Assembly (NCBI RefSeq): GCF_020215645.1
Contig: NZ_CP084058.1
Span: forward strand, 7,006,001 to 7,070,000
Direction: 5' to 3'
Length of the DNA stretch: 64,000 bases
Source of the DNA: Nonomuraea gerenzanensis
GTDB lineage: Bacteria > Actinomycetota > Actinomycetes > Streptosporangiales > Streptosporangiaceae
Part shown: in pieces, positions 43,059-51,462 of the stretch
How the letters are laid out: the number at the start of each line of letters is the position of its first letter
Numbering within the stretch: position 1 is the stretch's first letter
Made by a program: the position numbers and the translations under genes
The notes under the pieces: generated by a model
Database searches by the model: none
Told to the model about the DNA's origin: nothing
What the model saw: the letters and a program-made list of their open reading frames with translations, nothing else

Positions 43059-45083
43059 ATGAGCTATCGCGTCGCCATGGACATCGGCGGCACCTTCACC
43101 GACGTCGTCTGCTACGACGAGCGGTCGGGTGCCGTCACTGCCTCGAAGGCGCCCACCACTCCGGGCGATCTGGCCGAGGGCGTGTTTGCCGCGCTGGGCC
43201 GGGTCGTGGACGATCCGGCGGGCATCTCGTTCTTCGTGCACGGCACCACTCAGGGGCTCAACGCGCTGCTGGAGCGCAAGGGCGCCAGGGTGCTGCTGCT
43301 GGCGAGCAGGGGCGGGCGGGACGTCTACCAGATCGCCAGGGGCAACCGGGACCGCATGTTCGACCTGCGTTACCGCAAGCCGGAGCCGCTGGTGCCGCGC
43401 CAGGACGTCATGGAGGCGGGCGGCCGGCTCGACTACCAGGGGCGGGAGCTGACGCCGCTGGACGAGGAGTCGGTGCGCGCGGCGGCGCGGCGGGCGCGGG
43501 CCGAGGGGTTCGACGCGGTGGCGGTGTGCCTGCTGTTCTCCTACGTCAACCCGGCGCACGAGGTCAGGGCCGGTGAGATCCTGCGGGCCGAGCTGGGCGA
43601 GGACGTGCTGGTGGTGCTCTCGCACGAGGTGGCGCGGGAGTGGCGGGAGTACGAGCGGACGTCGTCGGCGGTGCTGGAGGCCTACACCGGGCCGGTGGTG
43701 CGCCGCTACCTGACCGGGATCGAGCGGCGCTTCGCCGAGCGCGGGCTGGCCGTGCCGGTGCACGTGATGCAGTCGTCGGGCGGGCTGGTGAACGCCTCCT
43801 ACGCCAGGCGCCGCCCGCTGCAGACGCTGCTGTCGGGGCCGGTCGGCGGCACGATGGGCGGGGTGGCCGCCTCCCGGCTGCTCGGCCGCGGCAACGTGAT
43901 CTGCGTCGACATGGGCGGCACCTCCTTCGACGTGTCGCTGGTCGTGGACGGCCGGCCGGACGTCAACAGCGAGGCCCGTATCGAGGGCTACCCGGTGCTG
44001 ATGCCGATCGTGAACCTGCACACGATCGGCGCGGGCGGCGGCTCGATCGCCTACGCGGAGGCGGGCGCGCTGCGCGTCGGCCCCGAGTCGGCCGGCGCGG
44101 TGCCGGGGCCCGCCTGCTACGGCAGGGGCGGCACGCAGCCGACCGTCACCGACGCGAACGTGGTGCTCGGGCGGGTGGATCCGGCGTGGTTCGCGGGCGG
44201 GCTGATGGAGCTGGACGTGGAGGCCGCCGGGGTCGCGGTCGCGGAGCTGGCCGGGGAGCTGCGGCTGGATCCGCTGGCGCTGGCGGAGGGCGTCTGCGAC
44301 GTGGCCAACGCGAAGATGGCGCAGGCGATCCGTACGCTGACCGTGGAGCACGGGGTGGAGCCGCGGGAGTTCGCGCTGGTGGCGTTCGGCGGCGCGGGGG
44401 CGATGCACGCGGCGTTCATCGCGCGGGAGCTGGGCATCTCCGAGGTGGTGGTGCCGCGCTTCCCCGGGGCGTTCTCGGCGTGGGGGATGCTGGAGGCGGA
44501 GGTGCGCAGGGATCTGACGCATCCGTACTTCCGGCCGCAGGACACGCTCGACGGCGCCGACATGTCCGGAAATCTCGTGACTCTGGAGCGGGAGGCGCTC
44601 GACGCGCTCGCCGGGCAGGGCGTCCCGGCGGAGCGGCGGCGGGTGGAGCACGCCGTGGACCTGCGCTACGAGGGCCAGGACTACACGCTCACCGTGCCGC
44701 TGCGCGACGCCTCCGAGCCGGCCGAGCCGGGGTTCCTGGCGGAGATCGCGGCCCGGTACGCCGAGGCGCACACCGCGCGTTACGGGCATGCCACACCGGA
44801 GGCGCCCGTGGAGTTCGTCATGCTGCGCAGCACCGGGTTCGGCTCGTTCCCGCGCACCGCCGCCCCGGCCGTCGCCGCCGCCGGGCAGGAGACTCCCGAC
44901 GTACGGGATGTGATCTTCGACGGAGCGGTGCACCGCACCCCCGTGCTGCGCCGCGCGAGCCTGGACGGCGAGCTGGCAGGGCCGGCGATCGTGGTGGAGG
45001 AGACCGCGACCACGGTCATCCCGCCCGGCTGCCTGGCCACCGTGGACGACAACGGCTTCCTCATCCTGAAAGTGGACACGTGA
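43059..45083 (+). CDS. hyuA: Hydantoinase/oxoprolinase subunit A
   Basis: A 674-residue HyuA. The two ATP-binding motifs are intact: MDIGGTFTDVVCYD at the N-terminus and VDMGGTSFDVSLV in the middle; SSGGLVNA and SGPVGGTMGGVAAS are also typical, as is the C-terminal VEETATTVIPPG. With HyuB it hydrolyses hydantoins, 5-oxoproline or related amides using ATP in the cytoplasm. ATG at 43059; the stop overlaps the GTG of hyuB. Confidence 0.93.
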   Translation: MSYRVAMDIGGTFTDVVCYDERSGAVTASKAPTTPGDLAEGVFAALGRVVDDPAGISFFVHGTTQGLNALLERKGARVLLLASRGGRDVYQIARGNRDRMFDLRYRKPEPLVPRQDVMEAGGRLDYQGRELTPLDEESVRAAARRARAEGFDAVAVCLLFSYVNPAHEVRAGEILRAELGEDVLVVLSHEVAREWREYERTSSAVLEAYTGPVVRRYLTGIERRFAERGLAVPVHVMQSSGGLVNASYARRRPLQTLLSGPVGGTMGGVAASRLLGRGNVICVDMGGTSFDVSLVVDGRPDVNSEARIEGYPVLMPIVNLHTIGAGGGSIAYAEAGALRVGPESAGAVPGPACYGRGGTQPTVTDANVVLGRVDPAWFAGGLMELDVEAAGVAVAELAGELRLDPLALAEGVCDVANAKMAQAIRTLTVEHGVEPREFALVAFGGAGAMHAAFIARELGISEVVVPRFPGAFSAWGMLEAEVRRDLTHPYFRPQDTLDGADMSGNLVTLEREALDALAGQGVPAERRRVEHAVDLRYEGQDYTLTVPLRDASEPAEPGFLAEIAARYAEAHTARYGHATPEAPVEFVMLRSTGFGSFPRTAAPAVAAAGQETPDVRDVIFDGAVHRTPVLRRASLDGELAGPAIVVEETATTVIPPGCLATVDDNGFLILKVDT

Positions 45084-46708
45084 TCGACCCCGTCACCACC
45101 GAGATCATCCGCTGCGCGCTGCTGCAGGCGGCGGAGGACATGAACACCACCCTCATCCGCAGCTCCTACACCCCCGTCATCTACGAGGCCAAGGACTGCG
45201 CGGTCGCGCTGCTCGACCGCGACCACAACGTGCTCGGCCAGTCGTCCGGGCTGCCGATCTTCCTGGGCAACCTGGAGGTGTGCACCCGCGAGACCGAGCG
45301 CCTGTACGGGCGCGAGGTCTGGCAGGAGGGCGACGTGTGGGTGCTCAACGACTCCTACATCGGCGGCACCCATCTCAACGACGTCACCGTCTACGGGCCG
45401 ATCTTCGCCGACGGCGAGCTGGCCGGGTTCGCCGCCTCGCGGGCGCACTGGCTGGACGTCGGCTCCAAGGACCCGGGCGGCTCCATGGACTCCACCTCCA
45501 TCTTCCAGGAGGGCCTGCGGCTGGGCCCGGTGAAGGTGTACGCGGGCGGCGAGCCCTGCCGCGACCCGCATGAGGTCATCTCCCGCAACGTCCGCTTCCC
45601 GCACGCCACCCTCGGCGACCTGCGGGCCCAGGTGAGCTGCGCGATGACCGGGCAGCGGCGGCTGAAGGAGATCATCGGCCGGTGGGGCCTGGAGACCGTG
45701 CTGGCCGCCCGCGACGAGATCTTCGCCCAGACCGAGCGCATGGAGCGGGCGGCCATCGCGGCCATCCCCGACGGCGTGTACGAGGCGTCGGGCTTCCTCG
45801 ACAACGACGGCATCGACCTGGCCACGCCGCTGCCGGTGACCGTGCGCGTCACGGTGTCGGGCCAGAGCATGCACGTGGACCTGACCGACTGCGCCGACCA
45901 GGCGCTCGGCCCGGTCAACTGCGGCGCGGCGCAGGCGGTGGCGGCCGTGCGGGTCGGCTACAAGCTGCTGGTCTCCGGTGACGTGCCGCTCAACGGGGGC
46001 TCGTTCCGGCCGCTGTCGGTCGAGACCAGGCCCGGCTCCATGCTGGCCGCCGAGTCGCCGGCCGCGTGCCAGTACTACTACTCGCACCTGGGGCTGCTCA
46101 TCGACCTGGTGGTCAAGGCGCTGGCCCCGGCGCTGCCGGACAAGGCGGCGGCCGCCTCGTACGGTGACTCGATGATCGTGCAGTTCACCGGGACGGACCC
46201 GCGCACCGGCAAGCTCTACGTCTCCCAGGAGGCCACCGTCGGCGGGTGGGGCGCGTGGGAGGGCGGCGACGGCGAGACCTGCCTGATCAACAACGTCAAC
46301 GGGTCGCTGCGGGACATGCCCATCGAGGTGCTGGAGACGCTGTTCCCGGTCCGCGTCACCCGCTACGAGATCCGGCCGGACACCGGCGGGGCCGGGCGGT
46401 GGCGCGGCGGGAACGGGGTGGTGCGGGAATACGAGTTCTGCGGGGACACCTCGTTGTCGCTGTGGTTCGAGCGGTCGGTCACACCGGCGTGGGGGCTGGC
46501 GGGCGGCCTCGCGGGCGCGCCCCCGCGCGTCACGCTCAACCCGGGGACGGATCGGGAGCGGGAGATGCTGAAGGCCAACGCGCTGCCGGTGCGGGCCGGG
46601 GACGTGCTGCGGTGCGAGTCGGGCGGCGGTGGCGGTTACGGGCCGCCGGAGCTGCGCGCGGCCGAGGCTGCGGCGGCCGACCGCGCCCAGGGCATGATCA
46701 CTCGCTGA
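45080..46708 (+). CDS. hyuB: Hydantoinase/oxoprolinase subunit B
   Basis: A 542-residue HyuB starting at a GTG that overlaps the hyuA stop (GTGA). Family segments are VTTEIIRCALLQAAEDMNTT, SGLPIFLGNL, VWVLNDSYIGGTHLNDVTV, and the C-terminal SGGGGGYGPP. It is the partner of HyuA in ATP-dependent ring opening. Its last 11 bases overlap the convergent MFS gene. Confidence 0.93.
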   Translation: MIDPVTTEIIRCALLQAAEDMNTTLIRSSYTPVIYEAKDCAVALLDRDHNVLGQSSGLPIFLGNLEVCTRETERLYGREVWQEGDVWVLNDSYIGGTHLNDVTVYGPIFADGELAGFAASRAHWLDVGSKDPGGSMDSTSIFQEGLRLGPVKVYAGGEPCRDPHEVISRNVRFPHATLGDLRAQVSCAMTGQRRLKEIIGRWGLETVLAARDEIFAQTERMERAAIAAIPDGVYEASGFLDNDGIDLATPLPVTVRVTVSGQSMHVDLTDCADQALGPVNCGAAQAVAAVRVGYKLLVSGDVPLNGGSFRPLSVETRPGSMLAAESPAACQYYYSHLGLLIDLVVKALAPALPDKAAAASYGDSMIVQFTGTDPRTGKLYVSQEATVGGWGAWEGGDGETCLINNVNGSLRDMPIEVLETLFPVRVTRYEIRPDTGGAGRWRGGNGVVREYEFCGDTSLSLWFERSVTPAWGLAGGLAGAPPRVTLNPGTDREREMLKANALPVRAGDVLRCESGGGGGYGPPELRAAEAAAADRAQGMITR

Positions 46709-48137
46709 CCTCCGGCACGCCGGCCACCGCACCCGGCCCCCGGCGCACCGCACCCGGCCCGCCATTCGCCGCGCCCGGCCCCCGGCGCACCGCACCCGGC
46801 CTGCGATTCGCCGCGCCCGGTGCGGGGGCCGAGGGGGCGGGGCCGGTGCTCTCCTCTGGTGCCGGGGCGGCGGGGCGGCCCCGCAGCCGGTCCATCTCGC
46901 GCCACTCCGGGCGCAGTCCGGTCACCCCGGTGGCCACGGCGTAGGCGGCGCCGCAGGCCAGCAGGACCGGTGCCAGGCCCGCCAGCGACACCGCCGCCCC
47001 TGCCAGCAGCCCGCCGAGCGGGATACCGGCCCAGGCCAGCGAGGTCTGCAGCGCCCCCACCCGCCCCAGCAGCGAGCGCGGCACCCGCTCGTACGTGATC
47101 GCCCCCAGGATCGGGTTCAGGAACCCCCCGGCGAACCCGCCCACCGCGAACACGGCCATGATCCCCCACACCGGCAGATCGGCGGCCAGGACGAGGAACC
47201 GGGGCGGCCCGGCCAGCAGGAACGCCACGAAGAACACCGGCCGCCGCCGCATCCGGTGCGCCACCGCCGCCGCGACCAGGCTCCCGCCGACCGCCGTCAG
47301 CCCCATCACGCCGCTGGTCAGCCCGAGCACGGCGGGCCCGTGCCCCGACTCCTTGGCCCACACGGGCGCGAGCACCTGGGAGAAGGCCGCGTCCAGCAGG
47401 TTCGTGATCCCGACCACGACGATCAGGGCGAGCAGCAGCGGCTGGCCGCGCAGGAACACGATCCCCTGCCGGAACCGCCGCCAATACCCCTCCTCCACCC
47501 CCCGCCCGGCGGCCGGCTCACGCGCGAGCGCCCGTTGCCCCCGTTGCCCCCGTTGCCCCCGTTGTCCCATGCCCCGGGGCAGCGCCCACGCCACGATCAC
47601 CGAGCCCAGCCCGAAACACCCGGCACTCAACCCCAGGCTCGTGATCGGCCCGAACGCCAGCACGATCGCGCCCCCGGCCGCCGGCCCCACCGTCTGCGCC
47701 AGCCGTTCGGTGACCCCCATCAAGCCGGTCGCCCGCTCCAGCGGCACCCACCCGCGCTCCGCCGCCTCCGGGACCATGACCTCCTTGGCCAGGTCCCCCG
47801 GCCCCCTGGCCGCCCCGATCACCGCCACGAGCGGCACCAGTGTCCCCAGCGACAGCAGCCCGAGCGCATGCAGCAGCACGACCACCGCCGCGGCCGCCGC
47901 GCTCACCACGTCGGTCACCCACGACACCCGGCGCGGCCCCACCCGGTCGATGATCGGCCCGGACAGCGCCTTGACCAGCACGTACGGCGCCATCTCGGCG
48001 AACGCCACCATCCCCGTCTGAGCCGCGCTCCCGGTGCTCACGTACACGAACCAGGGCAGCGCGATGGCCGACACCCGCGTCCCGGTCAGCGCCACGGCGA
48101 TGGCGGCCAGCACCCCGGCCAGCGACCGCGACCTCAC
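46698..48137 (-). CDS. MFS transporter
   Basis: A 479-residue major facilitator protein with about twelve helices; motif A-like GPIIDRVGPRRVSWVTD follows helix 2. It resembles EntS/MFS_3-type exporters. The central cytoplasmic loop carries a GQR repeat from a 9-bp tandem repeat, and the C-terminal tail is a low-complexity Pro/Gly/Arg sequence from a 42-bp repeat. GTG start at 48137 overlaps the stop of the ArsR-type gene (GTGA), so both are in one operon. Convergent with hyuB, overlapping by 11 bp. Confidence 0.88.
   Translation of the reverse strand: MRSRSLAGVLAAIAVALTGTRVSAIALPWFVYVSTGSAAQTGMVAFAEMAPYVLVKALSGPIIDRVGPRRVSWVTDVVSAAAAAVVVLLHALGLLSLGTLVPLVAVIGAARGPGDLAKEVMVPEAAERGWVPLERATGLMGVTERLAQTVGPAAGGAIVLAFGPITSLGLSAGCFGLGSVIVAWALPRGMGQRGQRGQRGQRALAREPAAGRGVEEGYWRRFRQGIVFLRGQPLLLALIVVVGITNLLDAAFSQVLAPVWAKESGHGPAVLGLTSGVMGLTAVGGSLVAAAVAHRMRRRPVFFVAFLLAGPPRFLVLAADLPVWGIMAVFAVGGFAGGFLNPILGAITYERVPRSLLGRVGALQTSLAWAGIPLGGLLAGAAVSLAGLAPVLLACGAAYAVATGVTGLRPEWREMDRLRGRPAAPAPEESTGPAPSAPAPGAANRRPGAVRRGPGAANGGPGAVRRGPGAVAGVPEVSE
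46730..46815. repeat. 42-bp tandem repeat in MFS C-terminus
   Basis: Two copies of a unit of about 42 bp containing CGGCCCCCGGCGCACCGCAC; 14 codons each, encoding the RPGAVRRGPGA-type tail. Confidence 0.8.
47533..47568. repeat. 9-bp tandem repeat in MFS central loop
   Basis: Four copies of CGTTGCCCC (last is CGTTGTCCC), encoding the repeated Gly-Gln-Arg in the loop between the two halves of the transporter. Confidence 0.9.
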
Positions 48138-48706
48138 GACGGCTCCGGCAGGACCTCGGTGATGAGCGAGACCCGGGCCGCGCCCTCGGGAGCCGGCGCA
48201 CCCGGCTCGTCGCGCCGGTAGCGGGCGATCACCTCGTGCAGGTCCGCGCGCAGCCGCGCCGCCTCCTCCGGGGTCAGGCGCAGCGCGTACGAGCTGAGGT
48301 CCAGCGCGTTGCGCCACTCCTTCGGCATGGTCTGCATCTCGTTGAGCGCCTGCTGGGTGCGCAGGTTGTACAGGGCGGCGATGGACTGCATGTACGCCAG
48401 CACCGCCTCCGGCTCGCTCTCGGCCAGCTCCTCGTCGCTCAGCCGGGTGATGCGGTGCACCGAGCGCCACCACCGCTCGCGCGCGTTGCCGCGTTCGAGG
48501 TCCTCCTCCACGAACCCGGCCGCGCCGAGCCTGCGCAGGTGGTAGCTGGCCGTGCCGGAGTTCACCCCGAGGCGCTCCGCCAGGCGGGTGGCGGTGGACG
48601 GGCCGTGCTTGCGCAGCAGGTCCACGAGCTGCACGCGCACCGGGTGGGCCAGGGCCCGCAGGCCCTTCGCGTCGAGGACGACGACGTTCTTGTCGGGTTC
48701 GGTCAC
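48134..48706 (-). CDS. ArsR-type helix-turn-helix regulator
   Basis: A 190-residue regulator with an N-terminal ArsR/HTH_20 winged helix (KGLRALAHPVRVQLVDLLRK, TATRLAERLGVNSGTASYHL) and a C-terminal helical effector region of about 100 residues. GTG start at 48706. It is co-translated with the downstream MFS gene and faces the YheO-type gene across a gap with a strong dyad, which is the likely operator. Confidence 0.88.
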   Translation of the reverse strand: MTEPDKNVVVLDAKGLRALAHPVRVQLVDLLRKHGPSTATRLAERLGVNSGTASYHLRRLGAAGFVEEDLERGNARERWWRSVHRITRLSDEELAESEPEAVLAYMQSIAALYNLRTQQALNEMQTMPKEWRNALDLSSYALRLTPEEAARLRADLHEVIARYRRDEPGAPAPEGAARVSLITEVLPEPS

Positions 48707-48727
48707 ATTCCGGAGACTAGACCGCAA

Positions 48728-48763
48728 ACACTCCTTCGCAAAGAGTTCTTCGCGAAGAAGTGT
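48728..48763. promoter_or_regulatory. Inverted repeat between ArsR and YheO-type genes
   Basis: ACACTCCTTCGC (48728-48739) and GCGAAGAAGTGT (48752-48763) form a dyad with 11 of 12 complementary bases and a 12-base centre that also contains TTCTTC. It is 22 bases from the ArsR start and 53 from the divergent GTG. Confidence 0.6.
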
Positions 48764-48815
48764 TGGCGATTCCTGGATTGGAGTAAACGTCCGATCTGGA
48801 CATATCATCCGACGC

Positions 48816-49442
48816 GTGACGCAGACAGACCCGCGCGTGCGGGCGTGGTCGCCCGTGTGCGCGGCCATCGCCAAGCTGCTGGCCCCGCATGCCGAAGTGG
48901 TGCTGCACGACCCCGCCACCGACCGCGTCCTGGCCGTCTGGAACCCGCTGACCAGGCGCGGCGCGGGTGACCCGTCGATGCTCGGCGAGCTGGACCGCCT
49001 CGACCCGGCCGCCGACGACGTCCACGGCCCGTACGAGAAGACGCTGCCGGACGGGCGGCGGCTCTCCTCCGTCAGCGCCGTGCTGCGCGACGACGGCGGC
49101 GAGCCGTCGGCCGTGCTGTGCGTGAACCTCGACCGCACCCCGCTGGAGCAGGCGGCGGCGCTGCTGGCCGCGTTCGCCGCGCCGACCGCGCCGCGCCCCG
49201 AGGCCCTGTTCGAGCAGGACTGGACGGATCGGGTGCACCAGGTCGTCGGCGGCTACGTCCGCGAGCACGGGCGCGCCGTCGAGCGGCTGACCCGCGACGA
49301 CCGCCTCGCCGTGCTGGCCGAGCTGGACGCGGCGGGCGTGTTCGCCGTGCGCCGCGCCGTGCCCGTCGTCGCCGGCGCGCTGAGGACCTCCCGATCCACT
49401 TTGTACGCGCTGCTCGCCGACCTCAGAAGGAGCCGACCATGA
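48816..49442 (+). CDS. YheO/DauR-type transcriptional regulator
   Basis: A 208-residue regulator with the YheO PAS-like domain at the N-terminus (CAAIAKLLAPHAEVVLHD, SSVSAVLRDDGGEPSAVLCV) and a C-terminal helix-turn-helix (RLAVLAELDAAGVFAVRRAV, GALRTSRSTLYALLADLR). Members include DauR, which controls D-arginine catabolism. Here it is co-translated with the aminotransferase gene (ATGA overlap), so an amino acid is a plausible effector. GTG start at 48816. Confidence 0.85.
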   Translation: MTQTDPRVRAWSPVCAAIAKLLAPHAEVVLHDPATDRVLAVWNPLTRRGAGDPSMLGELDRLDPAADDVHGPYEKTLPDGRRLSSVSAVLRDDGGEPSAVLCVNLDRTPLEQAAALLAAFAAPTAPRPEALFEQDWTDRVHQVVGGYVREHGRAVERLTRDDRLAVLAELDAAGVFAVRRAVPVVAGALRTSRSTLYALLADLRRSRP

Positions 49443-50569
49443 GCCGACTGCCCGACTTCCGGCTGGAGGTCTACTTCTCCCGCTGGGAGTTCACCGCCCG
49501 GCACCACCTGACCGCCTCCGACGCCCAGACCATGAGCATGGCCGAGCTGCTCGCCCTCGCCGGCCCCGACGACCTGCGCGCCTGGGAGACGCTCACCCTC
49601 GGCTACACCGAGACGTTCGGCGACCCCGGGCTGCGGCAGGCCATCGCGGAGACGTACGAGCACGTGGGCGCCGACGACGTGATCTGCTTCTCCGGCGCGG
49701 AGGAGGCGCTCTACCTCGCCATGCAGGTGCTGCTCGGCCCCGGCGACCACGCCGTCGTGATCACCCCCGACTACCAGGCCGCCGAGACCGTGCCCCTGTC
49801 GCTGTGCGAGGTCACCGGCGTCGCCCTCGACCCCGATCACGGCTGGGCGCTCGATCTCGACGCCGTCGAGGCGGCCCTGCGGCCGGGCACCCGCGTGGTG
49901 TCGATCAACTTCCCCAACAACCCCACCGGCGCGCTCATCCCCGCCGCCGACCTCGCCCGGCTCGCCACGATGTGCCAGGAGCGCGGCATCCACCTGTTCA
50001 GCGACGAGGTCTACCGGGGCCTGGAGCTCGACCCCGCCCGCACGCTGCCGCAGGCCGCCGACCTGTCGCCCACCGCGCTGTCGCTGAACGTCACCTCCAA
50101 GTCGCTCGGCCTGCCCGGCCTGCGCATCGGCTGGATCGCCTGCCGCGACCGCGAGCTGCGCGCCCGCCTCGAACGCGCCAAGCACTACACCACCATCTGC
50201 AACTCCGCGCCCAGCGAGGTGCTCGCCCGGATCGCGATCAAGGCCAGGGACCGGATCCTGGAGCGCAACCGGGGCATCATCGCCGCGAACCTGCCCCGGT
50301 TCGAGGCGTTCTTCACCGAGTTCGGCGACCTGTTCGAGTGGCGCGCGCCCGACGGCGGCTGCGTCGCCTTCCCGCGCTACCTCGGGCGCGACGGCGTCGA
50401 GGCGTTCTGCACCCGCCTGGTGGAGCAGGCCGGCGTGCTGCTCCTGCCCGCGAGCATCTACCGCTCGCAGCTCACGGACACGCCCGCCGACCGCTTCAGG
50501 ATCGGCGTCGGACGCGCCGACCCCGGACCCGCCCTGGACGCCTTCGCCGCCCACCTCAAGGGGCTATGA
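49439..50569 (+). CDS. Pyridoxal-phosphate aminotransferase, class I/II
   Basis: A 376-residue fold-type I aminotransferase. Visible motifs: SGAEEALYLAMQVLLGPGD, NFPNNPTGALIP, LFSDEVYRGLEL, the PLP lysine in SLNVTSKSLGLPGLRIGW, and the C-terminal Arg in FRIGVGRAD. It should transaminate an amino or keto acid in the cytoplasm; substrate unknown. The ATG overlaps the stop of the YheO-type regulator, and the two likely form an autoregulated unit. Its stop overlaps the convergent phosphoesterase gene by six bases. Confidence 0.9.
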   Translation: MSRLPDFRLEVYFSRWEFTARHHLTASDAQTMSMAELLALAGPDDLRAWETLTLGYTETFGDPGLRQAIAETYEHVGADDVICFSGAEEALYLAMQVLLGPGDHAVVITPDYQAAETVPLSLCEVTGVALDPDHGWALDLDAVEAALRPGTRVVSINFPNNPTGALIPAADLARLATMCQERGIHLFSDEVYRGLELDPARTLPQAADLSPTALSLNVTSKSLGLPGLRIGWIACRDRELRARLERAKHYTTICNSAPSEVLARIAIKARDRILERNRGIIAANLPRFEAFFTEFGDLFEWRAPDGGCVAFPRYLGRDGVEAFCTRLVEQAGVLLLPASIYRSQLTDTPADRFRIGVGRADPGPALDAFAAHLKGL

Positions 50570-51415
50570 GCTCGGCAGCACGTCGCGCAGCAGGCGGCGG
50601 TTGCCGGGCCGGGGCTTCCACTCCCTCGGGTAGCCGAGCGAGACCTCCTCGAAGCGCACCCCGTCGTACCAGGTCTCGCGCGGGATGTGCAGGTGACCGT
50701 AGATCATCGCGGCCGTGCGGTGGCGGCGGTGCCAGTCGCGCGTGGCCGTGGTGCCGCACCACTGCGCGAACTGCGGGTAACGCAGGACGTCCGTCGGCTC
50801 GCGTACCAGCGGGTAGTGGTTGACGAACACCAGCGGCACGTCGTCGTCCAGCTCCGCCAGCCGCCGCTGCGTCAGCGCCACCCGGGCACGGCACCAGGCG
50901 TCCCGCGAGGGGTACGGGTCGGGGTGCAGCACGTACTCGTCGGTGCAGACCACGCCCGTGCTGTGGGCGTAGGTCAGGGCGCTCTCCTTGGTGTGGTGGC
51001 CAGGCGGCAGGAACGTGTAGTCGTACAGGAGGAACAGCGGCACGATCCGCACCGGCCCGCCCGCGCCCGCCCACACCGGATACTCATCCTCCGGCGTGAC
51101 GACGCCCAGCTCACGGCACATCCGCACCAGGTGCTCGTAACGCGCCACGCCCCGCAGCTCGGGCGGCTCGCCCGGCACCGTCCACAGCTCGTGGTTGCCC
51201 GGCACCCACACCACCCGCTCGAACCGGCTCGCCAGCAGGCTCAGCGCCCACGCGATGCCGTCGAGCCGCTCCCCCACGTCGCCCGCCACCAGCAGCCAGT
51301 CGCCGGGGGTGACGGGTTTCAGCTCCTCCACGATGGCCCTGTTCTCGGGGTAGCCGATGTGCAGGTCGCTGACCGCCAGCAACCTGCTCGCGCCTGACAG
51401 CTCCGCCTCCGCCAA
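50564..51415 (-). CDS. Metallophosphoesterase
   Basis: A 283-residue calcineurin-like phosphoesterase with all five motifs: SDLHIGYP (D-x-H), VAGDVGE (GD), WVPGNHELW (GNHE), FVNHYPL and YGHLH. It hydrolyses phosphomonoesters or diesters with two metal ions; substrate unknown. I prefer TTG 51415, which has AAGGAG at six bases; an in-frame ATG at 51454 (297 codons to the stop) has no site. Confidence 0.85.
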   Translation of the reverse strand: MAEAELSGASRLLAVSDLHIGYPENRAIVEELKPVTPGDWLLVAGDVGERLDGIAWALSLLASRFERVVWVPGNHELWTVPGEPPELRGVARYEHLVRMCRELGVVTPEDEYPVWAGAGGPVRIVPLFLLYDYTFLPPGHHTKESALTYAHSTGVVCTDEYVLHPDPYPSRDAWCRARVALTQRRLAELDDDVPLVFVNHYPLVREPTDVLRYPQFAQWCGTTATRDWHRRHRTAAMIYGHLHIPRETWYDGVRFEEVSLGYPREWKPRPGNRRLLRDVLPSS

Positions 51416-51462
51416 GGGGATCTCCTTCCGGGGGTTCCGGTACGAGCATGCCATGCGCGTTC

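Noticed and set aside
42900..44933. Minus-strand open frame of 677 codons antisense to hyuA
   Set aside because: Composition (His/Arg/Gly/Gln) is a shadow of the high-GC third codon position of hyuA; no ribosome-binding site or family.
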